Part shown: positions 43,173 to 53,587 of the stretch, piece by piece
Position numbering within the stretch: the stretch's first letter is position 1
Layout: each line of letters starts with the position of its first letter
NCBI GenBank assembly: GCA_037953745.1
Contig: JBAKBP010000769.1
Span: 191,501 to 255,500 of the forward strand
DNA length: 64,000 nucleotides
Direction: 5' to 3'
Source of the DNA: Lithodes maja
Taxonomy: Eukaryota; Arthropoda; Malacostraca; Decapoda; Lithodidae
Translations under genes and position numbers: made by a program
Notes under the pieces: generated by a model
Seen by the model: the letters and a program-made list of their open reading frames with translations, nothing else
Databases searched by the model: none
What the model was told of the DNA's origin: nothing

Positions 43173-44462
43173 TCAGGCCAAAGGAACTTTGTGAATTTGT
43201 GGTCCTGCTCCTTTAACCCTATTCTCAAAAAGGCTTTGGAGATAATCTGCCACAAACCCAAATCTCTTCGTCCTGAATTTTAATAGTACATCACCCAGTA
43301 TTTCAGTCAGATTTGGTCGTACATAGAGACAATCGTTTAGACTTGCTTCATTCTTCGCAGCTCGAGAACTGCAGTTAAATACCACTTTTATGGGGGTAGT
43401 ACTGGAGTCCTTACTTACAGCATGATGAGGAAGGTAATGACCCTCTTTATGGTTTATTTCACCTGGGACCTCTTCAATAAAGTCATTTTCCAACTGCTCT
43501 TGAATTATTTTATGATAAATTTTCAGTCGTTCAGGATGTTGACGCAATCTCTCCACCATTTTATTAAATTGACATCTTGAACTCTGGTAGTTAGTTGGTA
43601 ATTCAGGGGCATTTATCTTCCATGGAAGTCCTACCCAGTACTGGCCATCCTTATACTCAACTGTGTCTAGGTAGTGGTTATATGTTGAGATGTCTTCAGG
43701 GGTGGGAAGATCTGCTTCTAAACCCACAGTGTCCAGTTCCCAAAGTTTGTGTACAGGTTCTTGTTGCTCTTCCAGAATGTCTCCTAGTTGTGATGGTATT
43801 AATTCTGCACCAATTCTAACCACCACCAGAGATTGTACAGGAGTCACAAAGACTGGATCCATCCGGTTGTCTGATTCACTTGGGCCACATGTGGGTAGAG
43901 ATCCCATGATTATATATCCACCTGATGATAAAATTAACTGGATACCGTGTTTCCGAGTCATTTTTCGTAAGAAGCGACCACAATAGTCGGAGCCGATGAT
44001 CAGTTGAATTGGACCTACTACGTCAGACTCTATAGTTCGGTCTGCTAGTTGAACACCCTTCTTTGTTAAGAAGTCAGATGCTTCCTTTAAACCCTTATTT
44101 ACCATAGAAGTGTTCATGTCTTCCTTAACCACCGCAGTCACCTTACATTTATATTTGCCCAATTTAATCAGGGGTTTAACCACGTCAAATGTTTGCGTTT
44201 CCTTATTTGACAAAAATCCAGTTATTGCCATGTTCACTCTTCCTACTGTTGGCAAATTCATGGCTCTGACAACATTTCCGGCAATGAAGGTATTTTGCGC
44301 TCCAGTATCAAAGAGTGCCTTGACCGGCATAACATCTTTTCCTCTGATCAGTTGAACTTCGGCTGTAGGAGTAGCTGCCGGCGTATGCATTGGGTTTCCA
44401 GTGGTTAGGGTCATATTTACACTTGTCGTTTTGGGTTGTACTTCACTGATTTTGGGACACAA
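43173..44462 (-). pseudogene. BEL protease and N-terminal reverse transcriptase
   Basis: About 430 codons open. The N-terminus has HTALCPKISE, the end of a zinc knuckle. The aspartic protease is VKALFDTGAQNTFIAG (about 44300) with QLIIGSDYCGRF as its second block (DUF1758 type). The RT N-terminus holds WELDTVGLE, GQYWVGLPWK, YLPHHAVSKDSSTTPIKVVF and SLNDCLYVRPNL (peptidase A17/BEL RT). A frameshift near 43260 separates the next RT block, FLWPEDPFQPGGRIKEYRF. Confidence 0.9.
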
Positions 44463-45212
44463 CGCGGTATGATGTACACCAGTCTTGCACTGAAAACATT
44501 CATTTAATTTAGTAGCACATTCCTCAGTAGAATGTCTTGTGCTAAGGCAAACAAAACACTTACCTAGTTCGACGAGTCGTGGAAGTCTAGCCTTAAGATC
44601 TGGTTAAGTCCTACAATACCCTGTTGAATGTTGTTCTGAACATAACATACACATCTTCCGGGTTTCTTGGTTTACCACTGGTGTGGGGTTAATATCTCTG
44701 GTTACTTCTTGGGTCACTGGAGAATTGAGATGAATTTTTTTTCTCTCCCAAACACCTTTTGTTTTTGATACTGTACTAGTTTGATTATTCTGCTGGATGG
44801 ATGTCACATAGGTACCAACCTCTTCTTTTTTTAATGGTTTTGCTTTTTCTTTAGTCTCTGCTGTAGACGCTTTTGTGTATTTAACCTTGTTGCCTCCTTC
44901 CTTGATACCGGTATCCTTCTTGGAAACTTGCATGTGTTTACACAGCTCTCTTAAACCCTCTTCTATTTCTTGATACGTGAAGTAGTTCTTCTTATACCTG
45001 TGGTACAATTCATCACAGGTTTTCTGAGAGAGCTTTTGTTGTACAATATGGTTCAAGAGCCAAGAAGCTGAGTCAAGATCTTTCTAGGTACTAAGTGATT
45101 TTAAAACGCAAGTCAAGCTGATCCGGAATGATTGAAGATCCTGGTACGTATGCTTTGGTCCTGATAAATCCAGCAATTTGTAAACTAGGTGCTGTAGAGT
45201 CAACTCCGTATC
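44463..45212 (-). pseudogene. BEL gag C-terminal part with zinc knuckles
   Basis: The open part 44604-45056 encodes LSQKTCDELYHRYKKNYF, a lysine-rich linker and CMLCSEQHSTGYCRT. The frame then breaks; downstream pieces read CFVCLSTRHSTEECA and CFQCKTGVHHTALC. This gives a series of Cys-rich nucleocapsid fingers as in other BEL gags. Confidence 0.8.
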
Positions 45213-45803
45213 TTAAAAATTTTCCTGGAGTACTTCTAGAGCTGCTGTATAATTGGCATCTGTTATGGGAAGTTCCTTGACAAGATCCAATGCAAAACCC
45301 TTAAGTTGACCCAATAAGTATGAAAATGTATTTGCTGCAGAAATATCTAACCTGTCATGAACTAAACCCTTAAATTTGTCCCAAAAGGTATTCCAGTCAG
45401 ATTGCCCATCAAATTCAGGTAAGGTTATAGGTGGCAACTTAAAGCTTTGCTGTCCCGGAGCCGCAATACCATTACTGGTACCATTACTCCCTGTCCCGGT
45501 AACTGTCTCTGTCGCCAAGGATTCGAACCCAGCTAGTTGATCCAAATAATTTTCACGAGCATCTGTATAGGCTCGCTGTATTTCTTCAAACTTTTCAGAT
45601 TGCTCTTGTTTGATGCAAAAGTCCTCCAATTTATTGAAAGACACTTCATAATTATCCCACCGGGTTTTCAGATCTTGGATTTGAGACTTTAACAGCTCCT
45701 TTGGACAGGGGTCACGTCTTTTTACCTCCTGGCAATTATTTAATGCTCTAGTTACCCAGCCTAATTTCCACACCATAGATTTTTTCAAGAGTGTATCAGT
45801 CAT
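45213..45803 (-). pseudogene. BEL gag N-terminal part (DUF1759-like)
   Basis: The ATG at 45803 gives MTDTLLKKSMVWKLGWVTRA. A coiled-coil segment (KLEDFCIKQEQSEKFEEIQ) precedes the BEL capsid signature: LPPITLPEFDGQSDWNTFWD, KGLVHDRLDI, FSYLLGQLKGFAL and DANYTAALEVLQENF. The frame is lost right after the signature. No LTR-proximal part of gag is missing, since 730 bp of leader lie upstream. Confidence 0.9.
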
Positions 45804-46532
45804 TTTGGAAAATGGGTAATTATTTTCTGGACTATTATTAATGTTTATACTGAAGACTAATTTTCAACAATCAAAATTACATTTAGATATAGCCTAACAC
45901 ATACTCAATTTAGCTGTTAATCTTTAGCATTATATGCGTACCATTATTTGCTACAAATTCAGATGAATAATTAGTTGAAAACATTAAGTCCACAATATAA
46001 TTTACCTAATACGTGGGAACGCACGCTAGTAGGGGGAGGGAATATATTTATTATTGAATTAAATGTCATATAATTATGCTCCGTCCCGAGCATTTAGCTG
46101 GTCTACTTGGTCTTTCAGACGCGGGTGACATTAAAGGACAGAAACATAAAAATGGCCTAAATTATCAAATAATAGGGAGAATTTAGGTACAAGAATGAAG
46201 CTAAAGCTGTAAATATTTAGTTAATCATTGATTTCTTATCCCAGATGTTGGTGGGTACCTGTGGTAGTAGCATTTTTCTAAAAGGGGGGGGGGGGGGGGG
46301 AACACATTAAATTTATTATTTATTAAATTTGGTATATGCTCCGTCCCGAGCATTTAGCTGGTTGACCTAGTCTGCCAGACGCGGGTGACATTAAGGACGG
46401 AGACATAAAATGGTCTAAATAAGAAAAATATGCGGGAAATTTAGGGACTGCAACGAAGCTCAAGCTCCGAGTTTCACAAACGCCAGAGAACGCAACGTTG
46501 CAGGCCCTCCTACCAGTCCTCTACAACAGGAT
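45804..46532 (-). other. BEL leader between SGNH ORF and gag, with direct duplication
   Basis: Non-coding. A block starting TATGCTCCGTCCCGAGCATT recurs at 46075 and 46335, about 260 bp apart, over roughly 140 bp with many small changes. A run of 16-17 G lies at 46285-46300. Confidence 0.75.
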
Positions 46533-47116
46533 TTAAATGCCATGCCGGTGCCACTCACCCACGGCCATCACCTGGTAAACCAACCAATCTGCCCATGAAT
46601 CGATGATGTACTCGTGATAGTGGGCTACCTGTGCGGCTTGAGCTCTACGGTTCCAGTGGACGCCGTCACGACGCAAATTGCGGCGATATGGTCTGGCTCA
46701 AAACTGGAACGTTCAGTAGCCGTGCAGTAGTCTCTGCAGTCGCCGATTCACGGCTTGGTATATTGTGCGGTAATGACCACGGGTTACACCTGTCTCACCC
46801 TCAGGAATGGGGGGCAGCTCTCGTGGCTCCAGAGCAAGACGACTGCTACCTTAGAGCCACAGCGCTGCTCAATTAGTTGGATGATAGAGATGATTTCATC
46901 CGTAATTTCTGACACTTTGACTGTTTCGTGTACGTCGTTGCCTCCCAAATATAAGATGGTCAATTGGTGAGGCCAATCGAGTACACGATTCAGTCGCCTG
47001 TCTGTCATGAAATTACGGGCTCTACCTCCTGGGGCTCGATAGCATCTAATTTCACAGTTAGGGACCTCAAAATGGCGGGGAATCAAACTGTGTCCCACAA
47101 ATACGACCTTATACAT
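46533..47116 (-). pseudogene. SGNH hydrolase-like ORF in the BEL 5' leader (broken)
   Basis: The ATG at 47116 lies about 98 bp inside the 5' LTR. The first ~107 residues are open and start MYKVVFVGHSLIPRHF, with the VGHS block where SGNH enzymes carry the catalytic Ser, then TILYLGGNDVHETV, the GxND block. One frameshift lies near 46790. In the next frame a helix-like VNRRLQRLL is followed by two TGA stops, then RRDGVHWNRRAQAAQ, the Asp-x-x-His block, ending at a stop near 46533. Total about 190 codons. Such esterases are known from CR1 ORF1; I do not know of one upstream of BEL gag. It is not a copy of the CR1-A ORF1 here, which has GDS, GSND and DGTH with different spacing. Function is unknown. 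Confidence 0.75.
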
Positions 47117-47192
47117 TTATAGAAATGGGGACCCTAACTGTTAATACATTTTTTTACCTAACCTAACCCCTAGTCTACAACACCGATCGGAA

Positions 47193-47210
47193 TCCTCACT
47201 CGGGGCACCA
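47193..47210 (-). promoter_or_regulatory. BEL primer-binding site candidate
   Basis: TGGTGCCCCGAGTGAGGA on the minus strand starts three bases after the 5' LTR. TGG and spacing fit a PBS. I cannot name the tRNA. Confidence 0.55.
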
Positions 47211-47982
47211 AAATGTGGGGGTAATATGACCAAAGGTTATCTCTTACCACACCAATCGAAATATAAAATTATTAAACATAAATAAAAATAAAGTCTGAGA
47301 TCGCCTACCTTATGGCATGAACTATAGGAGCAGATGAGGTTTGTTTATAGTAGCCTAATCTTAATCCATGGTAGCCTATCTCTCAGGATGCCCTAACTAA
47401 ACATTGTATCAATGGCCATGTATATCAATGACTTAGCTATACTAGGGTCCTGGTGTAGTTCCAGGATTCCGGCTTCGGTAGACCAGGGTTAAAGGGTCAG
47501 GACTCCGGGCCTGGTGCGGGGATTGTGGTAGAGGAGATCACGGGACACGTCTCTAGCGTTCAAAAGTTTACTAGCGTCTGATCGGAACTTCAATTTCCGA
47601 CTCTTAAATAAACTATATATTAATTTGTTACCAAGGGTTCATTCCCTCTTCACTTTATCCTATAAATGAGAAATAAGCATTTAATTATATTAATACTAAT
47701 ATAAATATCGTTTCACAACGATTTAGTAAACATATTATCCTGGCGAACTGGATATTACAGCAAGCTGTGGATCGCGCCTGCAAGCGTGGGAATTTCAAAA
47801 CTGATACCGAATACAGTACCTCTAAATCTAATCATACAAGGTTTTATAACTAAATTAACTTGGCCAAGGTAATCTTATACAGGACTAAATTACTCAATAT
47901 TAATTAATCCCTACAATATATACAATCACCGGGTTCTGGTAGGAAATTGTTCACTCTAGTGAGGTTACCCTATCGGAAGGTT

Positions 47983-47995
<13 letters not shown>

Positions 47996-48016
<21 letters not shown>

Positions 48017-50602
48017 CTATGTGATTGAGGGAGGCAAAAGGCATAACTGCCTATAGCGAGTGCCTCCCCCATAATTGAAAGAGTGACAGGGCCAAAATCA
48101 AGGGACGTTTGAGCCAAAATGCCTGGACACACGGAGTTTGAAGCAATTTAAGTCATAGGAAGAGGGAAAGACTGATTCTGGGAGAGAGTTCCAGAGCTCA
48201 GATGTTGAGTAGAAGAAAGTTTGAGAGTAACGTTTCACTCTTGGGTTGGAGAGTTGCACAGAGTAGGGGTGGGATTGAGTTGCAAGACGGGTACCACGTG
48301 CCCTACGTAAAGGAGGTGGTATGCACTGGGATAGCTCTGAGGAACACTGATTATTATAGTAGCGATAGAATAGCGAGAGAGATGCAACATTGCGGCGGAG
48401 AGAGAGAGATTGCAGAGAGTTGGTGAGTGGACGGGAGTTAATGATACGAAAGGCCTTCCTTTCAACTTTGTCTAGGAGAGCGGTGTGAGAGGAACCTCCC
48501 CACACATGTGAACAATACTCAATACAAGGGCGCACTATGCCCCTGTACAGAGCAAGAAGCTGTGCAGGGGAAAAGAACCCCCTAAGGCGATTGAGCACAC
48601 CCAGCTTCTGGGAGGCTGCCTTAGCAAGACTGGTAATATGGTCCTTCCAAATGAGAGCAGAAGAAAAAGAGACACCAAGAATATTGAGAGAAGATGAAGG
48701 GTTGATTTTTGTATTGTTGAAGAATAAGGGATAGTCCGCTGGGAGATCCTGACGGGTAGATAGATGGAGAAATTGGGTTTTGGAAGCATTAAAGTTAACA
48801 AGGTTTTCTCTGCCCCAATTGGAAATAGTATTTAGATCAGAATTTAAGAGTTCTATGGCTTCATTACGTTTGTCGTTGAGGGATTGCTGGCTGGGGCGTT
48901 CTGAAAAACTAATGGAGTAGTGTAAGGTTGAGTCGTCTGCGTATGAATGGATGGGAATTAAGGTACAGTTAAGGAGATCATTTATAAAAATTAGAAAGAG
49001 AATAGGAGATAGGACAGAGCCCTGAGGAACACCGGAGTTTATAGGGTGAGGAAGTGAACAATGGCCGTCCACAACCGCAGCTATGGAACGGCCGGAAAGG
49101 AAATTAGAGACAAAGGCACAGATGGAGGGATAGAAACCGAAGGAGGGTAGTTTAGAAATTAAAGATTTATGCCAGACTCTATCGAAGGCTTTCGATATGT
49201 CTAGTGCAATAGAAAAAGTCTCACCGAAGTCCCGAAAGGAGGATGACCAAGAGTTAGTAAGATATGAAAGAAGATCACCAGTAGAGCGACCCTTAAGGAA
49301 GCCATACTGGCGATCTGAGAGCAGATTATGAGAAGAGAAATGCTTAAGAAATTTGGAAGCAAGAATAGTTTCAAAAACTTTAGAAAGACAAGAGATAAGA
49401 GCAATTGGACGATAGTTGGAGGGTTGAGAGCGGTCACCCTTCTTTGGGACAGGTTGAATGTGAGCAAACTTCCAGCATGAAGGGAAGACGTTAGAGGATA
49501 GACAGAGACGAAAGAGTTTGCCTAGGCAGGGAGTCAGCACGGAAGCACAGTTTTTGAGAACAACAGGAGGAACACCGTCCGGACCGTACGCCTTATTAGT
49601 GTTAAGCCCAGAGAGGGTAGAAAGTACATCTTTAGAAGAGATTAGGATATTAGGCATAAGTAAGAGAGAGGAGGGCGGAGAGGGAGGAATAGCACCGGAA
49701 TCATCCAAGGTGGAGTTTCTAGCAAAAGTTTGAGCGAAGAGTTTAGCTTTGTCAGAGGAAGAAGTGATGGTTGTGCCATCAGAGTGGGAAAGGGGAGGGA
49801 AAGACGAGGAAGATAAATTGTTGGAGAGGTTTTTGGCTAGATGCCAGAAAGCTTGGGAAGAGCTAGAGTTGGATAGTTCAGTGCATTTATTATTGATGAA
49901 AGAGTGTTTGGCAAGTCGAAGAACAGATTTGGCTTGATTCCGGGCAGAAACATATGAAGAATGAGAGTCTTGAGTTTTAAGGCGTCGGTACCGTTTGAAT
50001 GCTTCCTCCTTATTGCGGACAGCAGTAGAACAGGCGTGAGTAAACCAAGATTTTTTAGCATTAGTCTGAGAGAAAGAGAATGGAATGTATGCTTCCATGC
50101 CCGATAGGATTACCTCGGTAATGCGTTCAGCACTCTCCGAGGGTCCCCGGCCATGGAAGCAGAAATCAGTCCATGGGAAATCAAAGAAGTACTGCCGAAG
50201 AGCCTCCCAGTCGGCAGCGCCAAAGTGCCACAAGCGCCGCCGGCTAGGAGGATCGGGTGGCTGTACTGGAGAGATAGGACAGGTGACAGAGATAAGTTTA
50301 TGGTCGGAGGAGCCCAAAGGAGAGAAAAGATCGACAGTATAAGAAGAAGGGTTAGAAGTTAGAAACAGGTCAAGAATGTTGGGCCGATCTCCGATGCGAT
50401 CCGGGATACGGGTGGGTTGCTGAACTAACTGCTCTAGGTCATTTAGGATAGAAAAGACGTAGGCTTGTTCACCAGGTGGATCAGTAGTGAGAGAGGAGAG
50501 CCATTGGCGGTGGTGAACGTTGAAATCTCCTAAGATGGAGATTTCTGAGAAAGGAGAAATGGATAGAATGTGTTCCACTGTAGAGTTTAGATAGTCAAAG
50601 AA
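47996..50602 (-). mobile_element. LINE B (Jockey/I-like), best-preserved copy
   Basis: Ends in a poly(A) tail (T run from 47996 on the plus strand). TGTT (47992-47995, 50603-50606) is the likely target duplication. It is 5' truncated inside the endonuclease and carries one unbroken ORF. Confidence 0.9.
48098..50600 (-). CDS. LINE B pol: endonuclease C-terminus and reverse transcriptase (5' truncated)
   Basis: About 830 codons without a stop. The endonuclease part keeps ISILGDFNVHHRQW and SSDHKLISV, the Asp and His ends of an APE-type nuclease; the N-terminal catalytic half is missing. RT has FAHIQPVPKKGD, NYRPIALISC, RQYGFLKGRST, IALDISKAFDRVWH, SGVPQGSVLSPILFLIFIND and SYADDSTLHYS (catalytic). 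The C-terminal part includes LALYRGIVRPCIEYCSHVWG and ends SRHFGSNVP. The first ~8 codons before VEHILSI are read from the BEL LTR. Intact RT but no start or full endonuclease, so it could not move alone. The copy at 58318-61370 reaches further 5'. Confidence 0.88.
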
Positions 50603-50650
50603 TGTTGCCAACAGTCCCCAGATACCGGTGTAGTCAATTTATTTCTCACA

Positions 50651-50694
50651 CCAGCTGTAGTTGCTTTTGTGCAGTTTAAGATGGATCTGTGGTA
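50651..50694. other. Flank of BEL element
   Basis: Short stretch right of the BEL insertion, starting CCAGC (target duplication). It may be MITE interior. Confidence 0.4.
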
Positions 50695-50940
50695 GTTGTT
50701 GTTGTTGTTGTTCCCCAAGCTGCCTGGCCGAACAGCCCCAAGGCCCCGAGCAAGGCCATAACCGAGCGCCCCCACAGAATCCTCCCTGCCGACCACAATA
50801 AAGCCTGGGTGACCGAAGCCACTCCATGGCGGGGAGCTGAGGAAGGTGCGGAAACGCCCGGGAAACCAAAGCCCCACCCAGGACCCTGTGCCCCTCAGCA
50901 ATTATGAAGAGAAAGTTGAGGGGCAAAGGAAAAATGTGAC
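50695..50940 (-). repeat. Interspersed repeat C, longest copy
   Basis: (GTT)n at 50698-50715, then CCAAGCTGCCTGGCCGAACA, an A-rich AAAAATG end at 50935. Read on the minus strand it ends in (AAC)n, like a retroposon tail. The right half matches 63833-64000 in reverse at close identity (CCACTCCATGGCGGGGAGCT and its complement). Confidence 0.8.
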
Positions 50941-51119
50941 GCTTTGGCTTCCAATCTTGGTAGATTGGGAGGTCAATCCACGTTATAGATGCCATCACTT
51001 GAGATCTAGAAAATATATAAGTAAAAGGAACAGTCAGAGTAAGCTATGGGTAAAACGAGTTAAGTGGGATAGTTTGAAGCCCGTTAATTATTGAAGGCCC
51101 TTGTTAAGCAGCATGAAAT

Positions 51120-51172
51120 CGTCTAATAATAGCCATAATAAAGTTAAAAAGACGTCGCCGGGACAGACGGGG
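51120..51172. repeat. Family P MITE, right arm
   Basis: TAGCCATAATAAAGTTAAAA and GACGTCGCCGGGACAGACGG match the right end at 35905-35950 and 4590-4622. Confidence 0.55.
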
Positions 51173-51407
51173 CAACATTCATATATAAAAAGAAGTTTGG
51201 CAACATCATTTATAATGTAAGCAGTGTTTTTGTTTGGGTTGGGCAATATACAGACTTATAGTTTCCGGTCTCAAAACTAAGTAACTTGGTTTTTAGTAAT
51301 TATTATTAAGCAAACAATATAAACTTAATTATGCCCCTGCAAGTGTTTAATGGGTTAAAGCTATGCAACTTCGTGTACGTTTCCAGTAGTCCCTCTCACA
51401 CTCTTAA

Positions 51408-51751
51408 GGGCAGGTTTTTAGTGTCTTCCCTAGACCTTCATCAAACTTAATATTATACCCCCTAGACCCCCTTCAAGATAAATCTGTTCATTTGTCGGTA
51501 GAATTTGTTTTCGACCAAAGTGTCGGGCCTTCTTAAATTACAGGCTCGATATCGCTTGCCATGCATGAACAAAATCGACACCTAAATGGCACGAAAGGTC
51601 TAATTAAAATTGACATAGCCTATATGGGGCGAGAATTCAAAAAATTGCCTAACTAATGGAGCGCATGTCTTAAAATCTAAAAGACAATGGAGCTTAACAC
51701 GAGGGAGAAAGAGGTCAAGACAAATATCACTCAAGTGAATATCTCCCCTCA
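51408..51751. mobile_element. TTAA-flanked non-autonomous element (family T), copy 4
   Basis: TTAA at 51404-51407. Reverse orientation to copies 1-3: 'CTAGACCTTCATCAAACTTA', 'TTAAATTACAGGCTCGATAT', 'AAATCGACACCTAAATGGCA' and 'GGAGCTTAACACGAGGGAG'. The right TTAA has decayed. Confidence 0.65.
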
Positions 51752-51807
51752 ACTCATTCCGTAGTGTCCAATGCCCTGGTTTGCTCCCCTGATAATAGAG
51801 TAGTTAA

Positions 51808-52017
51808 CCCCTTCAGCACGATGACGTAGTTTTCATCATATTCTGGTTACCATTAGTCGATAGTCTTTATATTAGCTTATAATCTTCCTCTAGGATTCAA
51901 AGGGGTAAGTACGATTTCAATAAACCCACTGCATAGCCTAGATCCTTCCTAAACTGTATAGAAGTGTTAACATTTAGCCAACATAAAAGGTAAAGAGACG
52001 TCATGGTGCTGAAGGGG
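51808..52017. mobile_element. piggyBac-like MITE, 210 bp
   Basis: TTAA at 51804-51807 and 52018-52021. Inverted ends CCCCTTCAGCACGATGACGT and, from the right, CCCCTTCAGCACCATGACGT differ at one of 20 bases. No coding capacity. Confidence 0.85.
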
Positions 52018-52156
52018 TTAAGGTTGAGCTATGTAGTTTAAGTCAGGCTACATCTCGATAGCAAATAATGAGGTTATAACAAATTGTACACATTCATATG
52101 CACAATTTGATGTAGTTATCTCTTGCACGTAGGCTGCAATATATACACTCCATTAC

Positions 52157-52204
52157 ATGAGAGAGAGAGAGAGTGAGAGAAAGAGTGAGAGAGAGAGAAA
52201 GAGT

Positions 52205-52240
<36 letters not shown>

Positions 52241-52252
52241 GAGGGGTGGGGT
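52157..52252. repeat. (GA)n and (CAGA)n microsatellite
   Basis: GAGAGA runs broken by T and AA, then six or so CAGA units, then GGGGTGGGGTG. Confidence 0.9.
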
Positions 52253-52299
52253 GTGGAGGGTGGAGCGAAATGTTTAATAATGCTATGTGTCATAAACTA

Positions 52300-52498
52300 C
52301 AGTAGATCTGGACTGGACACGCAAATGGAACTTTGCAGTAAGGGATCCAAAATCGAAGAACGAACCCCCAATTTCGAACCTCGAAACCGCGAAAATATGA
52401 TATTTTCGCGGTTTCGAGGTTCGAACTTGGGGGTTCGTTCTCCGATTTTGGGTCTCTTACTGCCAAGTTCCATTTTCGTGTCCAGTCCAGATCTACTG
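52300..52498. mobile_element. Tc1/mariner-like foldback MITE, 199 bp
   Basis: The whole element is a near-perfect palindrome. Arms begin CAGTAGATCTGGACTGGACA and meet at a single G near 52399 (CGCGAAAATAT-G-ATATTTTCGCG). TA duplications lie at 52298-52299 and 52499-52500. CAGT ends with TA target sites are typical of Tc1/mariner. Arms differ at roughly 10 positions. Confidence 0.85.
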
Positions 52499-52724
52499 TA
52501 GTCTATGTATGTACAGTATATATACCGCCAACCATACTGTGTGGGTTGTTGACTTTACAGGTGCTTATTGTAAGTGCCATAAATGTCCCCAGGTTCTGAT
52601 TCCTCTTAGGGTTGATATCTACATGAGCGATAACACTAGCATCTTGTGTCAGCAACTTCGGTCTGGCAGCTTTTGTCAATACACCTTCAAAACTATATTG
52701 TCGTCTATGATATCATACCTTTAA

Positions 52725-53081
52725 GGGGGTAGTGCTTGGTTTTGGTATATACTGCATATATGTATTTATTAATATATTTGTGAGTTTCCTTGCTAGACCT
52801 CAATCAAGCTTAGGAAAACACCCCCAAGACCTCCTTTCAAGATATATTTGTACATTTTTCGGTAGAAAAATGTCCCGGCCGAAGGCCAATTCCTCCTAAA
52901 ATTACAAGCTCGCCAGGAAATAAATCGACACCTAAAGGACACGAAAGGTTTTAATATTGACACAAAAAGGAGGCGAAAGGTCTCAAAATTGCCAAACTAA
53001 CTGAACGAATGTCTTACAGCCTCAACACTAATATGCTAAACATGAGGGAGAAGGGGGTCCAGAAAAGTGAGTAGTACCCCC
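52725..53081. mobile_element. TTAA-flanked non-autonomous element (family T), copy 5
   Basis: Flanked by TTAA at 52721-52724 and 53082-53085, with inverted ends GGGGGTAGTGCTTG and, from the right, GGGGGTACTACTCA. This is the best-preserved pair of ends and sets the family consensus. Confidence 0.8.
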
Positions 53082-53085
53082 TTAA

Positions 53086-53583
53086 TCTAGCTACCGATAC
53101 CAGTGCAAAATGGTCTTAACATTATTGCAGGAATAAAGTTGCAGATCAGAATAATTATAAACTTTTTATAAGAGTTTTATCATTAACATAATACTGTACA
53201 CGTTTAGTCCAGTTCTTAATACCAGTGAATATTTGTCCGGTAATTATTGCCAGGAAATAGTTGCTGATAAAATAGTTGCCATAAACCTCCGCGGTGTAAA
53301 TCCTGGTTATCGGGATCCGCAATTACCGCTTCATTTGTGGGTATTGAAGCAGACATTGTGGGAACCTTTTACGTTATTGAATCCTGCAGTTTGGTTGGGG
53401 AGGGAATTATCATCATGGTGCCAAAGTTCATTAATTGTTATTGTAATGTATTAATCCGTTACGGTAGAGATTAACTAAGTACAGTCGTGAGTCATAATGA
53501 ATCTGCTTCGAACACAAACGAAACAATTCAATGTTTTAGTATATTCCAGGTGCTTTAGAACTTGGGGTTAAAGATTCAAAGAC
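53086..53583. other. No recognised feature
   Basis: AT-rich sequence between two family T elements; the 73-codon frame at 53233-53454 has no recognisable motif. Confidence 0.5.
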
Positions 53584-53587
53584 TTAA

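Larger units (their letters stand above)
36221..50650 (-). mobile_element. BEL/Pao LTR retrotransposon, twice interrupted
   Basis: LTRs at 36221-37037 (3' LTR) and 47214-50650 (5' LTR, split by a LINE). The flanks CCAAC and CCAGC look like a 5-bp target duplication with one change. The minus-strand order is SGNH-like ORF, gag, protease, RT, RNase H, integrase. CR1-A copy 3 (38831-42195) splits RNase H from integrase. The LTRs differ at 20 or more sites by eye, so it is older than the Gypsy elements. Several frameshifts make it inactive. Confidence 0.92.
47214..50650 (-). repeat. 5' LTR of BEL element, split by LINE B
   Basis: Two parts, 47214-47995 and 50603-50650, join to match 36221-37037. 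The LINE lies between TGTT duplications. Confidence 0.9.

Noticed and set aside
46784..47116. SGNH ORF as a CR1-A ORF1 fragment
   Set aside because: Its three blocks differ in wording and spacing from both CR1-A ORF1 copies, no CR1 tail or ORF2 piece adjoins it, and it starts in a fixed position just after the primer-binding site. A fragment of another, unseen CR1 family is not fully excluded.
49518..50362. Plus-strand ORFs of 60-85 codons across LINE B
   Set aside because: They are antisense shadows of the LINE RT frame and recur only because the LINE recurs.
48098..50611. A host gene encoding an 837-aa protein
   Set aside because: It is a LINE pol frame with the RT motifs, a poly(A) tail and a second copy at 58-61 kb; the first few codons come from the BEL LTR.
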